DNA from: Bacillus nitratireducens
GTDB taxonomy: Bacteria; Bacillota; Bacilli; Bacillales; Bacillaceae_G
Assembly (NCBI RefSeq): GCF_001884135.1
Contig: NZ_MAOC01000019.1
Location: forward strand, 1-64,000
Direction of reading: 5' to 3'
Length of the DNA: 64,000 nucleotides
A program made the position numbers and the translations under genes. The notes beneath the pieces are model-generated. The model was not told where the DNA came from. It searched no databases and was given only the letters and a program-made list of their open reading frames with translations. Shown piece after piece: positions 57,816-64,000 of this stretch (positions within the stretch are counted from its first letter, which is position 1; every line of letters starts with the position of its first letter).

Positions 57816-58289
57816 ATGGGCTATATATTTACAGTAATGTCGCAAACGGAAGCGGAAGAAATTGCGTACAACTGGCATTATGAAGGGAAGTATTCTTTTT
57901 ATGACATAGAGGCAGATCAAGAAGATTTAGCTGAATTTTTACATGATGAGAGTAGAGGGGACGACACATTTGCTGTGAAGGAAAATGGTACTCTTATTGG
58001 CTTTTTTAGCTTTTGCAGAATGAATACTCGAACGGTTGATATCGGACTAGGAATGAGACCTAATATAACTGGAAATGGATTCGGTTTAAAGTTCGTAAAA
58101 GCTGGACTAGATTTTAGTGAAGAAAAATATGGTTGTAACTATATAACACTATCAGTAGCGACATTTAATGAAAGAGCAATTAAAGTGTATAAAAGAGCGG
58201 GATTTGAAGCGGTTGGAACGTTTATACAGAAAACAAATGGTAGTTGTTTTGAGTTTTTGAAAATGAATTATATATGTAAAAATGATTAA
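57816..58289 (+). CDS. GNAT family N-acetyltransferase
   Basis: A 157-residue acyl-CoA-dependent acetyltransferase of unknown substrate. The acetyl-CoA loop is in GLGMRPNITGNGFGLKFV, followed by NERAIKVYKRAGFE, the usual final GNAT motif. The ATG at 57816 follows GAGGGAGTGAG. It lies between two terminators and has no link to its neighbours; RimJ/RimL-like targets are one possibility. Confidence 0.88.
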   Translation: MGYIFTVMSQTEAEEIAYNWHYEGKYSFYDIEADQEDLAEFLHDESRGDDTFAVKENGTLIGFFSFCRMNTRTVDIGLGMRPNITGNGFGLKFVKAGLDFSEEKYGCNYITLSVATFNERAIKVYKRAGFEAVGTFIQKTNGSCFEFLKMNYICKND

Positions 58290-58318
58290 AAAACAGAGGA
58301 GAACTTCTGTTTTTTATT
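58287..58318 (+). terminator. Terminator of the GNAT gene
   Basis: AAAAAACAGA pairs with TCTGTTTTTT around an 8-base loop. Confidence 0.85.
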
Positions 58319-58448
58319 TTGATGTAGCAATAAATGATGTTTGTTTTTGTGCTCGCTGTAATTGGAGGTTTTGAAATTTTGGAAGAGGATGTGTATGATT
58401 GAAGTTTAGTAGTAAATAGCAAGTTTAGTAAGGAGAGGTAGAGATAGT

Positions 58449-59195
58449 ATGATTACAATTAAAACGAAAAATGAAATAGATTTGATGCATGAATCTGGGA
58501 AATTACTTGCTTCATGTCATAGAGAAATTGGAAAAATGATAAAACCAGGAATAACGACACAAGAAATTGAGACGTTTGCTGAAGCGTATTTAGAAAAGCA
58601 TGGTGCAACATCTGAGCAGAAAGGTTACAACGGGTATCCATATGCAATATGTGCATCTGTAAACGATGAAATGTGTCATGGGTTTCCGGCAGATGTTCCT
58701 TTAACTAAAGGCGATATTGTGAAAATTGACATGGTAGTAAACTTAAATGGTGCGCTTTCAGATTCTGCATGGACGTATACAGTTGGCGATATTTCTAATG
58801 AAGCAGAAAGGTTATTGTTAGTAGCTGAGAATGCTTTGTATAAAGGGATTGATCAGGCGGTAATCGGTAACCATGTAGGAGATATTGGCTATGCCATTGA
58901 AAGTTATGCAAATGCTGAAGGTTTTTCTGTCGCAAGAGATTTTACGGGACATGGAATTGGTAAAGAGATTCATGAAGAACCAGCAATTTTTCATTTTGGG
59001 AAGCAAGGACAAGGGCCTGAGCTACAAGAGGGAATGGTAATTACGATTGAGCCGATTGTAAATGTAGGTATGCGATATTCTAAAGTTGATTTAAACGGAT
59101 GGACTGCAAGAACGATGGACGGTAAATTATCAGCTCAATATGAGCATACAATTGCGATTACAAAAGATGGGCCGGTCATTTTAACGAAGCTATAA
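58449..59195 (+). CDS. map: Methionine aminopeptidase, type I (secondary copy)
   Basis: Removes N-terminal methionine from new proteins. The 248-residue type I enzyme keeps all five metal ligands: two Asp in KIDMVVNLNG/SDSAWTY, His in GHGIGKEIHEEP, Glu in ITIEPIVN and Glu in QYEHT. The housekeeping copy is expected in the ribosomal protein operon elsewhere; this is the stand-alone paralogue (like YflG of B. subtilis). AGGAGAGG precedes the ATG. Confidence 0.94.
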   Translation: MITIKTKNEIDLMHESGKLLASCHREIGKMIKPGITTQEIETFAEAYLEKHGATSEQKGYNGYPYAICASVNDEMCHGFPADVPLTKGDIVKIDMVVNLNGALSDSAWTYTVGDISNEAERLLLVAENALYKGIDQAVIGNHVGDIGYAIESYANAEGFSVARDFTGHGIGKEIHEEPAIFHFGKQGQGPELQEGMVITIEPIVNVGMRYSKVDLNGWTARTMDGKLSAQYEHTIAITKDGPVILTKL

Positions 59196-59274
59196 TAGAG
59201 AATGTAAGAGTTTGCAAAACTCGAACGAAAATAGTGTTTTTGTAAAATTTGTACGTGTTTTTTAAAATAAATAC

Positions 59275-59303
59275 TTTCCAAATTATAAAAAGTGCGTTAT
59301 AAT
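59275..59303 (+). promoter_or_regulatory. SigA promoter of xpt-pbuX
   Basis: TTTCCA (59275-59280), 17-base spacer, perfect TATAAT (59298-59303). A leader of about 210 bases follows. A PurR box could not be recognised with certainty. Confidence 0.65.
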
Positions 59304-59329
59304 CCTTCTATAAAATAAATAGTTAGCTA

Positions 59330-60115
<786 letters not shown>

Positions 60116-60117
60116 CA

Positions 60118-61440
60118 ATGAAGCAGCACCCATTTAAAATAGCATCGCTTGGTATGCAGCACATGCTTGCCATGTATGCTGGCGCAATTATTGTTCCTCT
60201 TATTGTCGGCGGAGGACTTGGTTTAAATCAACAAGAATTAACGTATTTAGTATCGATTGACTTATTAATGTGCGGCGTTGCAACGATTTTACAAGCATTA
60301 TCAAATCGCTTTTTCGGTATTGGACTTCCGGTTGTACTTGGTTGTACATTTACAGCGGTTGGGCCGATGATTGCAATTGGTAAACAATACGGTGTGTCTT
60401 CCATATATGGGGCAATTATTGCTGCGGGATTATTTGTTGTTATTTTCGCGAAATTATTTGGGAAACTTGTAAAACTATTTCCTCCTGTAGTAACAGGATC
60501 TGTTGTTACAGTCATTGGGGTTACACTTGTTCCAGCAGCTATTAATGATATGGCTGGAGGAGTAGGCAGCAAAGATTTCGGAAGTCTTGAAAATTTAGCT
60601 TTAGCATTTGGAGTTTTATTATTTATCATCATTATCTATCGTTTCTTTGACGGATTTATCCGTTCAATCTCTATATTACTTGGTCTGTTGTTCGGTACAA
60701 TTGCTGCGGCATTTATGGGGAAAGTAAGCTTGCAAGCGGTTGGAGAGGCAGATTGGTTCCATGGTATTCAGCCATTTTACTTCGGTACACCAACATTTGA
60801 ATTAACACCAATTATTACAATGATTCTCGTTGCTTGCGTAGGGATTGTAGAAGCAACAGGTGTATATTTTGCATTATCTGATATTTGTAATAAAAAGATC
60901 GGTGAAAAAGAATTAACAAAAGGTTATCGTGCAGAAGGATTAGCAATGGTTTTAGGTGGAATTTTTAACGCATTTCCATATACAACTTACTCTCAAAACG
61001 TAGGACTTGTTCAATTAACTGGAGTAAGAAATCGCGTTATTATTTATACTTGCGGTGGTATGTTAATAGTTCTTGGGTTCATTCCAAAAATCGCAGCTAT
61101 CACAACAATTATTCCGAAATCAGTACTTGGCGGTGCAATGCTAGCAATGTTCGGTATGGTTATGGCATATGGTATTAAAATGTTAAGTAGCGTTGATTTT
61201 GGAAAACAAGAAAATTTATTAATTGTCGCATGTTCTGTCGGAATCGGACTTGGAGTTACAGTTGTTCCAACGTTATTCTCACAGCTTCCTGAAAATATTC
61301 GTATTTTAACGGATAACGGAATTGTACTTGGAAGTGCGTCAGCAGTACTTTTAAATATCGTATTTAATATGGTGCCGCAGCGTAAAGTGAAAGTAAAAGA
61401 AGAGCCAGTGTCTATGCAAAGTGCAGTAAGAGAAGCGTAA
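60118..61440 (+). CDS. pbuX: Xanthine permease
   Basis: An NCS2-family proton symporter for xanthine, 440 residues, with about 12-14 membrane helices. Conserved segments are GMQHMLAMYAGAIIVPLIVGGGLGL at the start, FGIGLPVVLGCTF and the family signature around EATGVYFALSDI and YTTYSQNVGLVQLTG. It is co-transcribed with xpt under the guanine riboswitch. Confidence 0.96.
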   Translation: MKQHPFKIASLGMQHMLAMYAGAIIVPLIVGGGLGLNQQELTYLVSIDLLMCGVATILQALSNRFFGIGLPVVLGCTFTAVGPMIAIGKQYGVSSIYGAIIAAGLFVVIFAKLFGKLVKLFPPVVTGSVVTVIGVTLVPAAINDMAGGVGSKDFGSLENLALAFGVLLFIIIIYRFFDGFIRSISILLGLLFGTIAAAFMGKVSLQAVGEADWFHGIQPFYFGTPTFELTPIITMILVACVGIVEATGVYFALSDICNKKIGEKELTKGYRAEGLAMVLGGIFNAFPYTTYSQNVGLVQLTGVRNRVIIYTCGGMLIVLGFIPKIAAITTIIPKSVLGGAMLAMFGMVMAYGIKMLSSVDFGKQENLLIVACSVGIGLGVTVVPTLFSQLPENIRILTDNGIVLGSASAVLLNIVFNMVPQRKVKVKEEPVSMQSAVREA

Positions 61441-61477
61441 AAAAGCAAGGTCTCATTATGAGACCTTGCTTTTCTTT
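61441..61477. terminator. Bidirectional terminator between pbuX and the DUF418 gene
   Basis: A 15-base perfect stem AAAAGCAAGGTCTCA/TGAGACCTTGCTTTT between converging genes. Confidence 0.92.
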
Positions 61478-62619
61478 TTAAGTGGCATCATCTTACCGTA
61501 CGTACCAAGGCGCCAAATGTATTCAAGTGGCCCATATTGGTAACGTGAAAGCCACCAGCGGCTAATAAAGATTTGTAACGTATAAAAGCCGATGCAAAAT
61601 AGTGGTCCCACCCATAATGGAGCGGGATAATAATTTTTGAAAAATAGGCCGAATACAAGTAACGTAACAATCGTATGCGTGATGTAATTTGTTAACGCCA
61701 TTCGTCCGACATATTGGAACGGACGTAATAATGTTTGCCATCTTTCTTTTTGTAATAAACGCATGAGCGTGAAAATATAGAATATGAATAATGTTTTTCC
61801 ACTAAACATTGTAAAGGCCTGCATATAAAATGGTTCATAAGATGGTTTTGATAAGAAGTAACGGACCATGAAGAACCACATTGGTAATGTCAAAATGAAC
61901 ATAATGATTTGCCATTTTTTAAGCTTTGGATCTAACTCTTTCGTGCGGCGGAAAATATCTTTTTTGCCGGCGTATAAACCAAGTAAAAATAGTCCAACTG
62001 TTTCTGGGAGCATGAATGCGTTTAGTCCAATTCCTTCAGAATAAAATGCATGGAAACGATTTTGTATTTGTGACACAAAGTCTTCAAGTGGCATGATCGG
62101 TAAGGAAAACCCTAACTCTGCCTTTGGTACTAAGGCAACCACTATACTAGCGATTAGCATGAAAAACTGAAAAATACTTAATAAAACGATTGCCCATATT
62201 AAAATGGTACGAGGTTCTCTCTTATAAAATAAAAATAAGAAAAATCCAGCGATTGCATAAGTATGTAAAATGTCTCCGTCCCATAAAAGAACGTAATGTA
62301 AGAAACCAAATAATAATAAAATAAGTAAGCGACGAACAAATAAAGTTTTTGGGCGATCTGTTTTCGCTTCAGCACGAGTCATAAAAATGTAAAAGCCTAG
62401 GCCGAATAAAAACGAAAAAATTGTATAAAATTTGGTTTGAATAAACATATCGTAAAATAGACGGATATAGCTATCTAGCCCCTCATAAACTCCTGAAAGA
62501 TCACGTGAGTCAATCCCAGCGATAACAGGCCAGTTAACAAGAAAAATACCTAGTACAGCTATTCCTCTAATAATATCGATGGAATGTATCCTCTCGCCTT
62601 GTGAAATATTTTGTGTCAT
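61456..62619 (-). CDS. DUF418 family membrane protein
   Basis: A 387-residue integral membrane protein of about ten helices, starting MTQNISQGERIHSIDIIRG. The DUF418 domain occupies the C-terminal third (LRPFQYVGRMALTNYITHT...GPLEYIWR). Members resemble acyltransferase-3 membrane proteins; function is unknown. The start at 62619 follows AAGGAGGAAA on the minus strand; the frame runs 84 codons further up but without a signal. It converges with pbuX. Confidence 0.88.
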   Translation of the reverse strand: MTQNISQGERIHSIDIIRGIAVLGIFLVNWPVIAGIDSRDLSGVYEGLDSYIRLFYDMFIQTKFYTIFSFLFGLGFYIFMTRAEAKTDRPKTLFVRRLLILLLFGFLHYVLLWDGDILHTYAIAGFFLFLFYKREPRTILIWAIVLLSIFQFFMLIASIVVALVPKAELGFSLPIMPLEDFVSQIQNRFHAFYSEGIGLNAFMLPETVGLFLLGLYAGKKDIFRRTKELDPKLKKWQIIMFILTLPMWFFMVRYFLSKPSYEPFYMQAFTMFSGKTLFIFYIFTLMRLLQKERWQTLLRPFQYVGRMALTNYITHTIVTLLVFGLFFKNYYPAPLWVGPLFCIGFYTLQIFISRWWLSRYQYGPLEYIWRLGTYGKMMPLKKKSKVS

Positions 62620-62737
62620 TATTTTCCTCCTTGTTAAGTAATTCCCTTTTATTATACAAAATGTAAAGAGGAGGGTATATAGGCAATTTCCAATTTTTAA
62701 AGCTGTTAAGTTGTGTATTATGAGATATAATAAGAGT

Positions 62738-62807
62738 GCACAGCAAGTTTTAAACTTCTTTAAAACAGGCAGTAGAGCTCCTTTTCCCGAAGGAGCTTTC
62801 TTTTTTA
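62738..62807 (+). ncRNA. Candidate small RNA with its own -10 and terminator
   Basis: A TATAAT (62726-62731) is followed by two hairpins: GTTTTAAA cttc TTTAAAAC, and the terminator GAGCTCCTT/AAGGAGCTTTC (62775-62800) with six T. No ORF with a ribosome-binding site fits between. The -35 is weak, so transcription is uncertain. Confidence 0.35.
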
Positions 62808-62815
62808 GAAATTTG

Positions 62816-62870
62816 TTGATAATGATTCTCTTTAATGATAAAATGTATTTAAAAGTGATAATCATTATCA
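62816..62870 (+). promoter_or_regulatory. Promoter with two Fur boxes
   Basis: -35 TTGATA (62816-62821), 17-base spacer, TAAAAT (62839-62844). A Fur box TGATAATGATTCTC overlaps the -35 (62817-62830), and a perfect 7-1-7 Fur box TGATAATCATTATCA (62856-62870) covers the start region. Strong repression by iron-loaded Fur is expected. Confidence 0.85.
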
Positions 62871-62890
62871 AAAAAGGTTGGTGTGTTAAT

Positions 62891-62977
62891 ATGGTGTATG
62901 CACTTGTTGCAGGAACGATTGCTATATATTTTGGTGTTACAAAGTATGTATTAAATGGAGTAGGAACAACAAAATGA
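62891..62977 (+). CDS. Fur-controlled 28-residue membrane peptide
   Basis: A frame encoding MVYALVAGTIAIYFGVTKYV plus eight residues, mostly a single hydrophobic helix. It is the only frame behind the double-Fur-box promoter and is followed by its own terminator, which supports a dedicated transcript. The ribosome-binding site (AAAGGTTGG) is weak and rather far. It could be a small iron-stress protein comparable in size to Fur-regulated peptides of B. subtilis, or part of a regulatory RNA. I recognise no family. Confidence 0.55.
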   Translation: MVYALVAGTIAIYFGVTKYVLNGVGTTK

Positions 62978-62990
62978 ATAATATTACATA

Positions 62991-63032
62991 AAATCCCTTT
63001 CGTTTGTAAAAAGAATGAAAGGGATTTTTTTA
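62991..63032 (+). terminator. Terminator of the Fur-controlled unit
   Basis: AAATCCCTTTC (62991-63001) pairs with GAAAGGGATTT (63016-63026), then seven T. Confidence 0.88.
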
Positions 63033-63171
63033 TTTTTAATGAGAATATGCTGAAAATTTAGTATGATAGTAAAGTGAAACTGTAATCATGGGGATGCTCA
63101 GTCCTAAATGATTATTGTCACACAAATAGCGGGATAAAGTATATACATCTTGGATAAAGGGGAACAAGGGG

Positions 63172-64000
63172 ATGACAAACATAGTACAGACAAACGGTAT
63201 GAAAAAACTTGTTTGTTTTTATGAAGAGTGGCAAAAACATGGAGATGCAGAGAATAGTTTGAAGTTGTTTGAAGTGATTCAAAAATATAAACAAGAACAG
63301 CTTATGATAGCTTTTTGTGGTCATTTTTCGGCAGGGAAATCGACGATGATGAATCATCTATATAAAGCGCAATTACTACCGACAAGTCCAATTCCAACGA
63401 GTGCTAATGTCGTTAAAATTGAAAAAGGTTCTGATCGCGTTGTTGTTACGATTAAGTCTGGAGAGCAGTATGAATATGACGGCGCATATTCAGCAGAAGA
63501 ATTAAAACAAATATGTAAAGACGGTGATGAGGTAATTGGTGTTCATATTTATCGAAATGATGCACCAATTCCTGACGGAGTTATGTTAGTTGATACGCCA
63601 GGAATTGATTCTACAGATGATGCTCACCAATTAGCAACAGAATCAACACTGCATCTTGCAGATGTTATTTTTTACATGATGGATTATAACCATGTCCAAT
63701 CAGAAGTAAACTTACAATTTGTTAAAGAATTGAAACAACGTAATAAAACGGTTTATCTTGTTGTAAACCAAATAGATAAGCATAAAGAAAATGAACTATC
63801 TTTTGAAGAGTATAGAGAAAGTGTAAAACAATCTTTTGCTAACTGGGATATTGAAGTGGATGGTATTTTTTATACATCATTGCGAATGATGAATCATCCA
63901 TACAATGAGATTCAACGTTTAGAAGTACTAATCTCTTCTATCATGAAAGAAAAAGAGCAGTATGTAAGTAAGGGAATGGAGCGAGAAACAGAATATTTAC
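63172..64000 (+). CDS. dynA: Bacterial dynamin DynA, 3'-truncated by the window edge
   Basis: A large membrane-remodelling GTPase (B. subtilis YpbR/DynA, a fusion of two dynamin units) that protects membranes under stress. The first 276 residues are visible: G1 GHFSAGKST (about residues 51-59), switch I threonine in SPIPTSANV, G3 DTPGIDS and G4 VVNQIDKHK. The ATG at 63172 follows AAGGGG. The frame is open to the end of the window. Identification is firm for the first GTPase domain. Confidence 0.92.
   Translation, partial: MTNIVQTNGMKKLVCFYEEWQKHGDAENSLKLFEVIQKYKQEQLMIAFCGHFSAGKSTMMNHLYKAQLLPTSPIPTSANVVKIEKGSDRVVVTIKSGEQYEYDGAYSAEELKQICKDGDEVIGVHIYRNDAPIPDGVMLVDTPGIDSTDDAHQLATESTLHLADVIFYMMDYNHVQSEVNLQFVKELKQRNKTVYLVVNQIDKHKENELSFEEYRESVKQSFANWDIEVDGIFYTSLRMMNHPYNEIQRLEVLISSIMKEKEQYVSKGMERETEYL

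Noticed and set aside
60228-60632. 134-codon minus-strand ORF in pbuX
   Set aside because: A shadow of the permease gene with no start signal.

Overview
The window is about 64 kb of low-GC Firmicute chromosome, almost certainly from the Bacillus cereus group. The gene order closely follows the B. subtilis fni-yphA...der-gpsA...spoIVA-hbs...aro...qcr...dapB-bshA-panBCD-dinG...ponA-recU...gpsB-rnpB...ypvA-ypwA-xpt-pbuX segment. It also carries cereus-group traits: lit next to ypjB, a CotD with glycine/histidine repeats, and no mtrB or trp operon at this locus. Nearly all of it is core genome. I see no prophage, intact insertion sequence, CRISPR array, tRNA or 16S/23S rRNA.

Layout. 1-5.5 kb: end of fni, ypzI, the yphA-yphB-ypzH spore-associated genes, der and gpsA. 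5.5-9.4 kb: spoVIF, yphE, lipoprotein yphF, spoIVA, HU. 9.4-18.6 kb: folE, then the heptaprenyl/menaquinone genes hepS-menG-hepT, ndk, and a shortened aromatic cluster aroF-aroB-hisC-aroA. 18.6-27.2 kb: ypiA-ypiB-ypiF, the menaquinol:cytochrome c reductase operon qcrABC, ypjA, lit, ypjB, a membrane zinc peptidase and a UDG-like protein. 27.2-34.2 kb: ypjC (minus strand), a tandem repeat block, then the operon ypjD-dapB-mgsA-bshB1-bshA-cca-birA (lysine, methylglyoxal, bacillithiol, tRNA CCA, biotin). 34.2-36.6 kb: panBCD behind a structured leader with a possible terminator/antiterminator switch. 36.7-47.1 kb: dinG, ypmA, ypmB, aspB, dnaD, nth, ypoC, then recU-ponA on the minus strand. 47.2-51.6 kb: yppC-yppG, cotD, ypsA, with a decayed palindromic element. 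51.7-64 kb: gpsB, RNase P RNA, a THUMP methyltransferase, ypbS, the Fe-S helicase ypvA, carboxypeptidase ypwA, a GNAT enzyme, a second methionine aminopeptidase, the guanine-riboswitch operon xpt-pbuX, a DUF418 membrane protein, a Fur-controlled peptide gene, and the start of dynA.

The genes supply menaquinone and the respiratory complex that uses it, aromatic amino acid precursors, cofactors (folate, pantothenate, biotin, bacillithiol), DNA repair and replication, wall synthesis and its regulator GpsB, and several spore coat/cortex proteins. The most interesting points are regulatory or small-scale: the panB leader; three hairpin-rich repeats at 28.2-28.5 kb; the decayed palindromic element at 48.2-48.5 kb with a 36-codon ORF; a one-base frameshift at the start of ypjA; a possible aroH scar; the double-Fur-box peptide gene with an unannotated sRNA-like unit beside it; and matched SigK-type promoters on yppG and cotD. 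I found no large undescribed multi-gene system.
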